DNA from: Terfezia claveryi
Taxonomy: Eukaryota; Ascomycota; Pezizomycetes; Pezizales; Pezizaceae
Reading direction: 5' to 3'
DNA: 64,000 nucleotides
Assembly (NCBI GenBank): GCA_015179025.1
Contig: WHUX01000138.1
Location: 79,752-143,751, forward strand
Shown: positions 11,678 to 24,481 of the stretch, one piece after another
Layout: the number at the start of each line of letters is the position of its first letter
Numbering within the stretch: position 1 is the stretch's first letter
Made by a program: the position numbers and the translations under genes
Notes under the pieces: model-generated
Seen by the model: only the letters and a program-made list of their open reading frames with translations
Told to the model about the DNA's origin: nothing
Databases searched by the model: none

Positions 11678-11971
11678 TTTTGTTTAACTTACTTACCTAA
11701 TCTTTACTCTTAAATCCAAGGCCTGATCAACCTTCGGACACCTTTATTACACCACGTAAGTATATACAATTCGACACATAAGTACACATATAAAAATCGA
11801 TATGGTTATTCAACTAGCTAGCCACTAAAATATCCAACAAATGAGACATCAGACTCTCAACTGCAGTATATCAACAAAAGACTTAGAAGCAAGCTAAGCA
11901 GAGCTCTAACGAGCAGTGGTATCTCACATTAAACAATCCTACCCTCGTTCACAATACTTTTCCCAATAAGA

Positions 11972-12482
11972 TCAACAACTTATCTTGTACTCCTGGCAAC
12001 CGCCATTACATCTGTACCTATAAATCCAGTACACCATTGAAAAACCGGCCCCCCAGGTCCCAGGAATAATTGGTCTAAACAACCAAGCATCACAATCCCA
12101 AGGCTCAAATTTTGCTGCCTCCACTGCAGCCATTTCCTCCAGAAAAGAATTACCTCCATCAGAACCTTCCTTAGGCCCATACATCTCTACCAATACCTCT
12201 GCGCCCCTAACATCTACCTCAATACACCAATCAGAAAACGTGACACTCTTGCCGGAAGAACTAGAACTAGATTCTAGACCAGTAGACAAAGAAAAACCAG
12301 GTCAATAAGAAACATCAGGATCCTGACATCCAGCCTCACCAGCCTCGTGAGCCACCGAGCAAATAGAACCGTCAATCGAACTTAGATCATAAGGATCATC
12401 AGCTACCACACCATCAGCATAGAAAGGTGCCAAAGAACAAAAGTAACTCAATGATCGTATCGCATAACTAGCTGCATTTAGT
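11972..12482 (-). other. Antisense open frame between 5' LTR and gag of A1
   Basis: On the strand opposite gag, a frame shared with A2 (62712-63182) reads through the leader, with a Ser-rich part, the words VTFSDW and EVLVEM, and a Cys-containing end. In A1 it has one stop (near 12302) and no early ATG; the A2 copy also has no ATG near its start. Differences between the two copies are mostly amino-acid changing, so selection for a protein is not shown. It may be only an accidental open frame in a conserved leader. Confidence 0.3.
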
Positions 12483-12556
12483 TGTGAACAGACAACGAAA
12501 TCAGATATAAAGGATCTGAACTTAGTAAGAAGACTAAGAGGTCGAGATGGTTAACT

Positions 12557-14379
12557 ATGTTACCCAAAGATATTGAGAAATTAGTAGAAGAAACTCCCAG
12601 AAAGACCAGATTTATAGTTCCTAACACAGAAGGGGAAATAAATCTGCCCATGGATATAGAATTAGGAGAACCAGGTAGAGTAGGAACCAAACTATATTTT
12701 AGTATGGCTCTACCTCTTGCACCAGAAGAATTTTGGGACAGACATCTTCTAACAATTGAGGAGATTTTGAAATATACTCGCTTAATGGGACATGCCCAAC
12801 AGTATCATCCTGATGATACTCGACTCTTAATGGAAGCTGTAGCAAAACACTACTTATGGCTAACAGCTTACCCATTCAAAGAAGAAGACTTAGAAATGAA
12901 CGCATTTTGAAGTAAAGAATTAAGAAAACCTATTGTTCCACTTTTAAGGAAACCGAATTGGGTAATAAATAACTGGGAAGAAATAATGGTATTCATGATG
13001 AGCGGCACTCATTTAGAAGAATTAGCACATACTGCAGAGGATTTTTTCAATTCTAGCAAAGAGCTTCCAGGAGCTTTCCTGAGAACACCAAAAGATCAAT
13101 CAAAAGGCAAAGGTCGAGCACCTGAGACACCAGAAAGGAGGACTGGGTCAGCCAAAGAACCAGACGATAAAGACCAACTACCAGAAGATATAGAATTACC
13201 AGAAAACGATAATAATCTAGATACAGGACTAGACCAACAGAAGCAGAAAACGCAAGGAGGAGGACGAGACCCCGATGATAGTGGAGATGATAGCTCGGAC
13301 TCTGTTAAGGTATCGTCAGTTGCAAGTCAAACTCTTAAAAGAAAACTAAAACGAGGAAAATTAGTGGAACACCAGCAATGGGAATCTACAATAGGAATGG
13401 TTACAACGGGTAACCATAAAGCAACAAACACTTTAAAAGGAATAAAGATTGATCTACCAGAAAAAATAAGAAGAGAAGACAAAAAATGGCAAGACTCACA
13501 ATATTTTGACTCTTGGGCCACAGCAATGCAACATTGGTTTGTTATCAAAGGAATAGATTTGGAAGGCGCTTCAGCTCTGGAAATTGCTGGATTCAGAATA
13601 GAAGGAAGCGCGCTCACTACTTATAATCAATTCCTAAGAGAAAAAGGAAAGAATGCGACATTCTTTAGTTTCATACTAGCACTAAGAGATTTTCTGATAC
13701 CCTCTACTAGTAAGGACATTTTGTGCAAATGATGGGAGACAGCCACACCATGCAAGGACGGACGTCACATGGGAATCAAACAGTTCACCAACTGGCTTAC
13801 TGAAATGCAAATCAAATTGATTGACAAGGATGGCAAACAATCAATATTGCAGGAAGTAAAAAGAAGAAAGTTTCTTAATCACCTGCCGCCATATATGTCA
13901 GCTACATTAATTCCTTTAATTAAAGAAGAATGGTCATATGATCAGCTCGTGCATCAAGCAGAGTCATATGAAGCTTCCAAGAAGGATATTGCCCTACCAC
14001 CCGCAAAAATACATCCCGACGACAACACCCTTGGAATGAAAATCGGAGTTACAGTCCACGCAGGAACTAGAATCGACGACAAAAAACAGGATTTAATTCT
14101 AGCACCAATCCCAACTCCAAACCCAACACAGAAAATCGGAAGGACTCAGATTGGGATACTATCACAAAAAAATTGGATCAGAAGACGAAGATGCAATTAA
14201 TTAGAGATAAGAAATGTCTATGGTGTTGGAACCCTGGACACTCCTACAAGGACTGTAGGAAACGAAAAAATAAGGTACCCATGCATACAGCCGCACAAGA
14301 TTTAGCTATGCCGATAGCCACCAGAGATAAAAACAACAAGGATAAAATCAAGGAAGACCCTTGTCAAGACATGTACTAG
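12557..14379 (+). pseudogene. gag of element A1 (capsid and CCHC zinc knuckle), broken
   Basis: Gag-like protein that would form the particle and bind RNA. It begins at the ATG at 12557; the upstream ATG used in A2 (63241) is lost here. An acidic, Pro/Lys/Asp-rich segment (about 13080-13300) is followed by the capsid-like part (13440-14000) and a C-x2-C-x4-H-x4-C knuckle, CLWCWNPGHSYKDC, at about 14215-14256. Stops lie at about 12908 (TGA, Leu TTA in A2) and 13730 (TGA), with a frame change near 14170. The knuckle frame ends at TAG 14377-14379. The 5' part aligns residue for residue with A2 gag. Confidence 0.8.
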
Positions 14380-17300
14380 ATTTTAGCAAGGTATTCGTTA
14401 AAGCTAACGAAAACCCCACACTAGCTTTAATTGATCTTCAAACAAAGGGAGGAGACTTAATTAATTCTCAATTTGTACACCTATACAAAATACCGACTAG
14501 AAGTATAGAGAAGAAATCATTAAGTACTACAATTAAATGCTCAAAAGGAACAATAGACAAAGCTTGTACTATCAAACTTGATTGGATAGGTTATGTAGAA
14601 GAACGAACATTCTATGTAGCTCATTTGACTGGATGGGACATGATACTAGAAGAACCTGCTCTCAATAAAGTGCGAGCAATAATTCCTGCCCATCAGGAAC
14701 CAGTTACTATTCAACTGGAAAACATTCCACGATTCTAGCTAAGTTATAGAAGGGATCTAGAACCATGGCGAATAGTATAAGATCAGCGTATACACAGGTC
14801 AGCTGTGAATCAGTCATAGATTATAGTGAACCAGATAAGTGGGAAAATATTAGTGACATGGAAGAAATGATTCAGAAAGAGAACTCGTGACAGCTGTTTC
14901 TATGGTACAGAAACAATTCAACCCTGTAACGGAGTTTCCCTTATTATTTCCCAGACAATTCCACGGAAATTACCCCCACTAAGAAAAATTAATCACTCTA
15001 TTAAACCAAAAGCAGGAGCTACTTGGATACCAAAATGGCGACCCTCAGGAAATTGATTTAGACAACAAATCCATGACAAATTAGTCGAAGAAGAAGCATC
15101 AGGTTATATATATAGAGTAGAAAATGACACAAATGCTGTAGTCAGGTTCACTATCCCTAAACGAGATAAACCAGAAGAAGCCCGATATGTCAATGACTGT
15201 CGAGACTACAATTTAGCTATCAAACCGGACCACAGCCCATTGCCAGATATCAATAAAGCAATTGAACTAGTAGCGGAGAATCTCATTTGGACTAAGCTAG
15301 ACTTAGCCGACGGATTTTTTAATATTAGAAATAATAAAGAATCTGAGCAACACTCTACCTTTTTATGTTACATGGGATATTTCAGAAGTAGAGTTATGCA
15401 ACAAGGGGATCGTAACGCACCTGCTACCATGGTTCGTGTTATGCATGAAATTTTTAAAGACATGGTCTATAAAAACCTAATTATCTATATCGATGATATC
15501 ATTATATTCTCAAAAACGTATGAAGAACATGTAGAATTATGGAAGAAAGTACTTCAATGTCTACAGGACGAGAAATTTTATCTCAAAGAAAGCAAATGCT
15601 AGTTCTTTACTCTAAGATTGGAAATCTTAGGATACGTTTTAACATAAGATAGATTACATGTAGACCCGAAGAAGAGGACTACTATATTAACATTTCCAAC
15701 TCCTACAAGAAAAAAGGATCTTAGAGGATTCCTTGGAATCGTTAATTATCTCAGCAGGTTTATCCCTGACTTGGTATCGTATGCAAGCACGCTGTCAGAA
15801 CTGCAAGGAGAAACAAAGAAATGGGAATGGACAGATACTCATAATGCAGCATTTGAAAAACTCAAGGAACTCGTGAATTCCCCATATATTTTAAAACCCT
15901 GGAATAATGAATCTACTGAACCCAAATATTTTGTCTGTGATCTAGTGATGTAGGACTAGGATCTTGGATAGGTCAAGGACCGTTGACGCACATCAGACCA
16001 TCATGCTTCCACTCTAGAAAATTTAATCCAGTACAACTCAATTATCCTACCTTTCAAAGGAATTATTAGTGATTATTGACTCATTAAAATTTTTTGAAGC
16101 ACAATTAAGAGGTCACAAGTTCACTATCCTTACAGACCATAAACCATTAGTAACCTTCCATACTCAAATGCCTCCAAGCCAGAAATTGAGGCGATGCCAA
16201 GATTACCTAATGGAATTTGATACAGATATACAGCACACCACAGGAAAGGAAAATTTGATAGCAGACGCTCTATCAAGGAAGCATAAATACTTGGACACTC
16301 CCACCACCAAAGACGATTATATCTCCAATAGTATCGATCCTCCTAACCATACCTACAACCACAACATCTCTACCAACGCTTTAAGAACTTTCAACATACC
16401 AGAAACCTCTACTCAGAACAATATGGTTTCTCGCGGAGCTATCAATTTCAAGCATGTCGACTGCGACTTCAACAAATGTCGTGGAAGAGCCAAAGAACTT
16501 GGACACCATATCTTCTGTCCATATTTCGAAGGCATTCCAGACAAAGAAAGTGAATATGACATGATGAAGGAAGAAGAGTCCTCAGACGACGAGACTCTAT
16601 CCACCATACTAGAAGAAGTTTTCAGCAGGTATGATCGTGTACCCAATAAAAACAAGAACAAACCTTTAACAGTTCTTAGATTAAGATATAGGCCTCCATC
16701 TTTTGAAAACGTTCAACAAAAATCTCTCGCTCCCGAAGAAGCGAAGGAAATTGCTATCGACCTGGCTCATAGCAATTGGCAACAACACAAAAGGATGCAC
16801 TAGTCTTTTGCCATGATTTTTACTGTCCAGCTCATGGCAGCTCCCACGCCATGAACAACCACATGTTTACCATCGAAACATACGCAATTTGTGATCACCG
16901 CGAACATGGCTGTTTGAACTGTGACCTGACAGCCTCAGTTCTCAAGAAGGAGAAGGAATTCCTTACGACTCGTATTGCGCACCTCGTATCCGCAAATGAG
17001 CCTCAAAAGGAACTAACATCAGTACAACAAACATCAGCATATCCACCTCCACAAGCTCTTAGCCGTGAAGAAGCTATCCAGGAAATCGGAGAATGAGTAA
17101 AAAGATGGATTACCAACAAGCCGACACAACCTACTCTCCAACCCAGCATTCAGTTCAGTAACCCTACCGAATAGTGGAGCACCCGACAAATGGAACAGGA
17201 GATCATGAATACTCCTGTTACCCCACAACAATCATGGAATGCACCTCAACATCCAGCTGCAACCGCTAGTAGCAGTAACGCAATTCCAATCAACACCGCC

Positions 17301-19040
17301 ACCGTCACTACTCATTCTAAAAAGCGAGTAGCTATTGATGAAGATTCACCATCTTTATTCAAGACACCAAGACCTCTAGACAGCGTTGTGATTTCTGAAA
17401 GTTCTCAGGACATAATGCTTCTACATGCAAGGAGAAGAAACCCACCATCAATGACTTTAATATGAGAATCGAACCGACACTCAACAAGCTTATTGAAGAG
17501 AAACATATTAGCGATGGATGGGAAATGATAAGGACTACTTCATCACATAGTAGCTTGACCAAGATACAGGTATGAAAGCCGCATATCAATCATGTATGAA
17601 AGTATGTCCTATCTGAAGAACTACTATGATACCTTTGTGAACCGTAAGGATCATAGAAGAAGAGACGGATTTTTGTATGTCAAGAACCGACAAGGACAAT
17701 GGAGATTAGTCTTGCCATCTACTTTAACATCGAAGGTAAGAACTATCTCGAATTGGTTATTAAAGATGCATATGAAGCAACCGCTCATAGTGGCATTGAA
17801 AAAATGATGAAATATCTTACAGACCGATATAATTACTAGTCCTTTGCAGAACCAACTAAGGACTATATCAGAAGTTGTGATACTTGTCAATGGACAAAGT
17901 ATTCCAATAAGGCACCATTGGACTCGTAACCCCATTATATGTACCAAGCAGGCCATGGACTGATATATCGATGGATTTTCTTAATGTAGCACCTGTGTTT
18001 ACTAAGTGTTCAATTTTGTACTTGAATATTCCTGTTCAAGAAGATCATGTAGTTTATATTTCACGACTTTGGATGATTGTCGATAGACAATCAGGATTCA
18101 AGTTTCTTATTCCTGTCTCAGATAATTTCACAGTAGAACAATGTACTGCTACCTTTGATACTCATGTAGTCCCAACTATGGGATACCCTTTCTATATTGT
18201 TTTTGACCGCGATACTCTTTTTATGTCAACCACTTTCAAGATTGGGCTAGGAATAAAGGAATCAAGTTGGAACTGTCCTCCGCATATCATCCACGTGCAG
18301 ACGGACAATCGGAAATTGTGAACAAAGAAATTTACAAGTAGCAAGATCTTAAAATCAAAGGATTTGATTGGCTACAGAAACTACCAGAGATACAGTTGAA
18401 ACTTAACTCTAGTATAATACCGCTAGACAGAATAGTCCCTTTTCCACACTATTTGGATTTAATGCATATCTTGGCGTATCATACTTCCATACCCTATTAA
18501 CGTATATGTACCAGTAATGAACGTCATAAGGTAATGTCTAAAAACCTATATGACGCCAAGAAGACTTAAGCATCTCAAGCGAACAAACGACTACCCAATA
18601 CAGCCAAATTTTCAGTCAGACAACAAGTTATGCTTTCCCAGAAAACATCAACCTATTGAACCTCTCACCCAAACTCAAACCAAAATGGCTAGGCCCATTT
18701 CCCATTATTTCTAGTAATCAGAAATGCAATAACTATAGCCTAGACCTATCCAGTCAACCTGACCTCCACCTCATATATAATACTTTTCATATCAGCAAAC
18801 TCAAACCCTACTATAAAAACGATCCTACCCAGTTCCCTCACAGACAATCTCAGGAACAGGACCAATTCAAGAAGATCGTTATGAAGTTGAAAAGATATTA
18901 GAATTTAGAACAGCTCCTCGAACTGGAGAAAGACAATATAAGGTCAGATAGCTAGGATGCTCTCCTAAATATGATTGGTAGGTAAAGCCAAGGACATCAC
19001 CACTGAAATTCTTCAAGACTTCTGGACGACTGGAAGTATG
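14346..19040 (+). pseudogene. pol of element A1 (protease-RT-RNase H-integrase-chromodomain), broken
   Basis: The pol frame overlaps the end of gag in the -1 frame. Domains in order: protease around ALIDLQTKGGD (about 14420; the usual DSG/DTG triad reads DLQ), RT with active site YIDDI near 15490, RNase H (about 15930-16300, TDHKPL near 16135, ADALSR near 16263), a Cys/His-rich insertion (16310-17560), integrase with an HHCC-type region near 17790-17900 and a D-D-E series (IVDRQSG near 18075, FDRDTLF near 18207, DGQSEIV near 18302), a WLGPF motif near 18690, and a chromodomain-like end (VEKILEFR to YDWW, about 18880-18980). Many stops, mostly TAG in place of Trp or Gln, make it inactive. Confidence 0.88.
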
Positions 19041-19270
19041 AAAGACACATTCAAGAGACGTCTAAGGACTAAAGGAAAATAAGGACCACGAACCTGAGAT
19101 GAGACCCGAGCTCTCATCCAATAAGAACGAGATAGAATATGAGTCAAGGAAACACTAAGGATATTCACGTTAATGCTAATATATTAACAATGCATCAAAT
19201 CTTAGGACGTATGGAAACCAATATGGCAGAGCGAAAGAAGTAAGGATAGGAAATCCTTCTATGTGGGAAG

Positions 19271-19948
19271 TGTAATGGAGAACGTTGTTTCATTGCTTAT
19301 ATAATAGATTATATACTTTTATATTTCCTATATTACTACTATGTTATGTAACTAAGCCTCTCGGTTGAAGGACTAGCCTTCTACTACCTCCTATTGCTTT
19401 ATAAGCATCTATAGCACGTGGAATTTGCCATGGAAAGTTCTATGGCACTTGCCATATGAAGACACCCTCATTATGGCCGCGTGATCTCTGTTTAAGGCCT
19501 GTGACTCATTACTATGGCCACATGACCATCGTTTAAGGCGTGTGACTCATTACCATGGCCACATAACCCCTTTTGTACAACGCACCACCTTCTGGTGTGC
19601 TACCCTTTATTGTATTTATTTCCTTAGTCATCAGATCTCAGAGGAGTATAAATAGGCTGCTGGATTCCCTCTGGAATCCACAGAAAGACAAGAAGCAACC
19701 AAGCAAGCACTCAGAGCAAGCAAGCCTATATTCCGATCAGATCAAGATCATATAGCTTAGATAGCACAAATCATATAAGATAGATTACACCAGTTAATTA
19801 CTGTTCCCTTCGGGAACATCCCACATAGTAATCTCCCTACCCTTCTGAGGTCTTCCCTCAGCAGAACCGAAATACACAAAATCCGTGCCTATGGATATAG
19901 ATTGTATAAACGGTACCGAATGAATACTATCTAGTACCATTCATTACA
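19271..19948 (+). repeat. 3' LTR of element A1
   Basis: 678 bp, TGTAATGGAG to CATTACA, followed by the target duplication GGATG. Just upstream lies a short purine-rich tract (GTGGGAAG at 19263-19270) that may serve as the polypurine tract. Near identity to the 5' LTR suggests a fairly recent insertion. Confidence 0.95.
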
Positions 19949-22561
19949 GGATGCCATTGTTTGTTTTTTGAATTGAAAACAAAATGTTGTAGAAATTGCT
20001 GATATAAGTACTGTCGGCCATTGTCATGCTGAGTGTTATAGGTAAACCAAGCCATCAGTTTAGATTGTGCTGATTCTAAGCGTTCCAGAAGCTCTTCTCT
20101 ATTTAAATTATCCCCAAAATAAACAGGTTGTTCTCCACATAAATGAACAGGTAAATGATAAACTGCAGGAAATTGTTCATGCATTCGGAACTCAAACAAT
20201 CTCCAAACTGCCTCGCATGGTCCAATAAAGCGTCCTTGTAGATGTCGTTTTACTTCATCAGCATTATCAGTTGTTTGCAACTGTAAAGTAGTTCGATCAG
20301 AACCTTTATAAATATATTTATGAATATATTTAATAGCTTGAACTGATCCATAAACTTCAACATTAATATGTGCTTGATAACGCCAACTCAAGTAAGAATT
20401 ATATGGTACAACCTAACGATTATTATATTGAAAACCATTTTTTCCCAGATATGTTAATCTACTATCTCAGTGGTGATATAAAGGGTATCCATCATCTGGA
20501 ACAACTGTTGAATCTTGAAATACTTTAGGAAATCATTTACTGCATCGTAGGGAGTTTAGCTTACTACTCATATATAGTGCTTGTTGATAAGTAGTGCTGC
20601 AAGGTCTATGAACCATAGATGTTCCAATGATTGTTAGAAGTTCGCTGGTAGGATCTTGTACTTGAGAGGGCAATTCAGCAGATATGATTTCATCAATTTT
20701 CTTAGATATTAAAAAACAATCATCTTGATGTAAAAACAATAATAAATGCATATGAGGTAATCCACGCTTTTAGTATTCAATTGTCCAAACATATCTCAAA
20801 AATCTACCAAAGATTTCTTTGGTACGTAGTTGATAAAGCAAATCCCATTGCTTTAGATGAAATACTCGAGCAATGATGTCTAAATGATCTAGTGTAGATT
20901 GAGAAGGTAGAAGTTTATCTTGAATTTCTTTCCAATTTGGATTGGCAGTAAAGGTAATAATTAATGTAGACTTTCCAAAATACCGTACAATTGCCATTGA
21001 GTCCTGAAAAAGCTGTTGCATAAATCGATCACCTCCCAAAAAGCTACTTGGTAGAACTATTCTTCTGCCCAATACTGCAGCATCTACTTCATCTTGAACC
21101 ATTATATCTGCTAGTCCATTATAAAGATCTGCCCGTAAACTTGCTTGATTCATACGTATCCACTCTAACTTTGCTTGATCAATGACTGCCCAAGCATCAA
21201 CAATATATTGTTGGAATAACCTACTTGAGACAAAGAGGGTAGTAGGTTCAAATAACTGAGAGTGTAAATGAAACTGATAGTATTGTCGTTGTGATAATCA
21301 CTTAGGTGAACCATCTCTATCTCGGCTTCGTTGTAGTCTGAGTGACCAATTCCAACCATGTTCCCCATAAGGAAATAATAAAACATAATGTAAAGGAGTA
21401 TATGCTGCATGGCTGGAATTGATTGTTTGAAATAGTGAATGGGGATTTGGGTATCATTCAGCCAGAACAATATCTCGATGAGAAGCAAGGTTGTATTCAT
21501 CAGGAATAATTATAGCAATCTCATTTGTTGTAGGAAGATTATATCTTCGATAATCTTGTGTATTGTCAACTAATAATTCCATTCGAGGATTAAGAATTAT
21601 TTGCATTTGATTTTGTGGGATATCTCGAGATGCTTGTTTAATTCGTTCATGTGCTGTACAATAAAGAGCAATAAATGGATTACAATCATGCAATATGACT
21701 AACAATTGTTGCAATAATATAATATCAATAATTGCAGGTAACATATGTCCTCCGAATCGGATCTGTAGTTGTAAAATTGCATCATTGGGATCGTAAAGAA
21801 AGATTTGTGTAAAGGAAGGACGGGAGGTAGAAGAATGTATTAAAGGACCTGTGAGATGATAAAGGGCTCCATGAATTTGAAAACATTGAATACCTCTAAT
21901 GGTTCGAGAATCTGCCTGATATTTGAGAGTAACAAAAGCTAATACCGAATTATATTTTCGTATATGTATTCTAAAATGATTGGATGTATTTGTAGAATCA
22001 TATAGTAAAGAATATAATAAAGGAGGTAGAAGTCACATAAGAGGAATGGAAACATCGCCTTGATTGCAACAGCTATTGAATAAAGGATTTTGCTTTGTAC
22101 TTGGATGTTCTTTTAATCTTTCTTCTAACTAATATAGTGCCATACATTGTAGACATGATATTGACATAGAACCAAAATATAATTGTTACTTTGGATGTTG
22201 ACAACTATTAAATGCCAGTGGTAATAATACATTAGGCTGATATAAAATATTAGTATAATAAAGTCATTATATAGATAGATTAGATAAGATTACTAACTTC
22301 AATATTATTGGGAGAAGGACTTCTTATGTGTCTTTGTCTTTGTCTTTGTTTTTGTCTTCCTTATCTTTGCCTTTCTCGAGAAATATCCTTTAGTAAAAGA
22401 CAATTAGTTTATATGGTAAAATATTATAAAATTCAGAAAATAATACTAACCAAACATATAATGCAAGTTAATCTTTGTTGGAGTCTTCCTGCAGAATAAT
22501 ATGTAGTGAATTTTATATAAAGTTTATGGGAATGACATGCCTGACAATATGCAGTATCCAT
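19949..22561 (-). pseudogene. Helitron Rep (HUH) and N-terminal domains, decayed
   Basis: N-terminal half of RepHel, which would nick and join DNA. A plausible start ATG is at 22561, opening a CQACH-containing segment. Two candidate introns fit fungal rules: 22388-22450 (63 bp, GTTAGT) and 22237-22297 (61 bp, GTTAGT to CAG); skipping them gives a helitron-like domain reading FGSMSISCLQCMALYWLEE near 22170-22110. Downstream are the HUH motif GLPHMHLL near 20760 (a TAG stop sits just before it) and the tyrosine motif KYIHKYIYKG near 20315. The reading stops at 19949, where A1 has inserted. Stops at several places are RIP-type. Confidence 0.87.
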
Positions 22562-23095
22562 AGTGATTAGTAGGGAGAGTAGTTGGTAGAGAGCATAGTT
22601 GGTAGAGAGTGTAGTTAGTAGAGAGCGTAGTTGGCAAGGAGGAGTAGCTAGCAGGGAGAGTAGTTGGTAGGGAGAGGGGGGAGTAGTTGGGGGGAGAGTA
22701 GTTGGGGGGAGAGTAGGTAGTAGAGAGAATAGTTGGGGAGAAAGGTAGTTGGCGAGGAGAGTAGTTGGTAGGGAGAGTAGGGGGAGTTGGTGGTTGGTGG
22801 GGAGAGTTGGTGGGGAGAGTTGGCGGGAAGAGTAGTTGTAGATGTAGAAGAGGAATAGAAGTTAGTAGGCTTTGATATAAGAGAAGTAGTAAATAGGAAA
22901 AGGGTAGTTAATATAGTAAGGAAATTAAAAGTAAGAGAGAAAGTTAGTTAGAACTCGGACTGCTTCACTTAGACTGCTGGAACTCGGACTGCTAGAACTC
23001 GGACTGCTGGAACTCGGACTGCTGGAACTCGGACTGCTGGAACTCGGACTGCTGGAACTTGGACTGCTGGAACTCAGACTGCTAGAATTGAATTG
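22562..23095. repeat. Purine-rich minisatellites: GTAGTTGG-type and 15-bp GGACTGCTGGAACTC
   Basis: From about 22565 to 22840 short units of the type GGGAGAGTAGTTGGTA repeat with variable length. From about 22957 to 23090 there are about nine units of a 15-bp repeat, GGACTGCTGGAACTC. Between them is plain AT-rich sequence. The block separates the Helitron Rep start from the oxygenase-like gene; nothing in it looks coding. Confidence 0.8.
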
Positions 23096-23135
23096 GAATT
23101 AGATATAGCTATAAGAAAAGAAATTATCAAGCTAA

Positions 23136-24481
23136 CTACTTCTGCTTTCCTTTTTTTCTACTTGGTTCACCACTGTTATCCCCTTTTGGTTTGATCTCTA
23201 ATATTCCAACTCTTTTTTTCTGAGTACTGGGATCTCGTTTAATCCAATCTATATTTCTTTTGTATGTAAACAAATTGACACTATTCCTAACTCCAGAAAT
23301 AATCTTAGTATTACCATAACAAATTAAAGAACCCATAAATAAAAGAACATCACCGGGTTGAAGTTCAATTATACACTTCGCTTGCCATGAAACCAAATCT
23401 CCACTCTGATAATTTCCATAGAGTATAACAGCATTAGAAACAGATTTAATATCTTTCCAATCTTAATGATGTTGTAAAATGCTGTCTGGCGTTATTTGTT
23501 GATTAATTGCGGCTCCTGACCAAGGATTGCATAATAACTCAAGTGGCTTAAGAAGATTGATATTAGTTAGCTTATTGTAAGCTTCAGGTGTTATTAGCTT
23601 CAAACGATGCCCAAGATATGTCCAAAGAGATTTATTTCTTTCAATCCAGTTTCTAGAAGCAGGTTGTTGAGTTAGATAATCTTTACTATAAAAGATATCC
23701 AAACTACTATCTGCCCATGTTGCATAGTGTCGAATAGGAAATTCTCCACGAGGATCAATTTTTCTTTGATGATGTATCTCAAGTTCGGGTAATAGCTCAT
23801 GTGATTCAACCAGACCTTCAACCAAAAACCAAGGAATTTTGAAGCAATATACTAGTAAACAACTATCTTTATCACAAATATCTAAATGTTCAGATCCTGA
23901 TTTAAACTTCCGAAAGGTAGACAGTTTGGAATTCTGCATGACAGGCAAAGAATATTGACCTTGTAATTTGATAAGTGAAGGTGCATCTCATATTAGAAGT
24001 AAGAGAACATACCTCGACTATTTTTCTATGACTATTTCAATATGGAAATTGATATAGAAGCTTCCCAATATATTCGGTCTATTCACAAGAATTCCCAAGA
24101 CTCTAAGCATCTCTTTATATGTGCTCTTAACCCTTTTGCCCTTCGTGGGTAATCATTATTAAAAGCACCACTGGCAACCAAATAATCCAAGCGGTTCTCA
24201 AAAAACTTATTGTGAAGAAGAACAGATTTAGAAGTGGAAGTGGTAGTAGAAGTGGAAGCAGTAGTAGAAGTGGCAGTAGTGGAAGCGGCAGTAGTGGAAG
24301 CAGCAGTAGTGGAAGCGGCAGTGGTAAGAGCGGTTGGAGTGGTAGAAACGGAAGTGGGAGCAGTAGGAGTGATGGGAGTAGTGGGAGCGGTGGGAGCGGT
24401 GGGAGCGGTGGGAGCGGTGGGAGCGGTGGGAGTGGTAGGACTGCTAGAAGTGCTGTTGGAAGTGCTGCTAGGAGCAGCCAT
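23136..24481 (-). pseudogene. 2-oxoglutarate/Fe(II) oxygenase-like protein, broken at the metal-binding motif
   Basis: A minus-strand gene likely reading from the ATG at 24481. It has a low-complexity Thr/Ala/Pro N-terminus (24230-24470), then a basic segment, a TGA stop near 24083 (CGA-to-TGA type), a stretch with further stops and a possible 53-bp intron (24012-23960, GTATGT to ACAAG), and a clean C-terminal block 23948-23136 interrupted once by TAA at about 23465. The block ends with HH-stop-DWKD, GDLVSW, ELQPGDVLLFMGSL, then ICYGN and GVRNSVNLFTYK. This matches the double-stranded beta-helix layout HxD...PGD...H...R. The stop falls on x of HxD, and the distal His position reads Tyr (CAT-to-TAT). 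Substrate unknown. It lies upstream of and co-oriented with the Helitron and may be cargo or a neighbour. Confidence 0.55.

Larger units (their letters stand above)
10999..19948 (+). mobile_element. Element A1: full-length Ty3/gypsy LTR retrotransposon (chromovirus-like)
   Basis: The element has two LTRs of 679 and 678 bp that start TG and end CA, and a 5-bp target duplication GGATG (10994-10998 and 19949-19953). Internal order on the plus strand is gag with CCHC knuckle, protease, RT, RNase H, an unusual Cys/His-rich segment, integrase, GPF/Y-like motif and a chromodomain-like tail. This order (RT-RNase H before integrase) identifies Ty3/gypsy. Stops in gag and pol show it is no longer active. 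It lies inside the Helitron and is therefore younger than it. Confidence 0.93.
9078..22561 (-). mobile_element. Helitron (RepHel), split by gypsy element A1
   Basis: One minus-strand RepHel gene is divided by the 8,950-bp LTR element at 10999-19948. Removing the element and one copy of the GGATG target duplication restores a continuous RepHel reading that runs from the Rep domain into the helicase linker, broken only by RIP-like stops. Protein order is N-terminal Cys-containing region, helitron-like domain, HUH/Rep with its tyrosine motif, then Pif1 helicase, which is standard for the family. Element termini were not identified, so the outer limits are those of the coding sequence only. Confidence 0.85.

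Noticed and set aside
14341..14379. A frameshift heptamer in element A, since its pol is also -1 relative to gag
   Set aside because: No X_XXY_YYZ heptamer in the gag frame lies in the overlap (14346-14379) of this mutated copy, and A2 is cut before this point.
22308..22499. 63-codon plus-strand ORF with a Leu/Cys-rich start
   Set aside because: It is the reverse complement of the basic N-terminal region and first candidate intron of the Helitron Rep gene.
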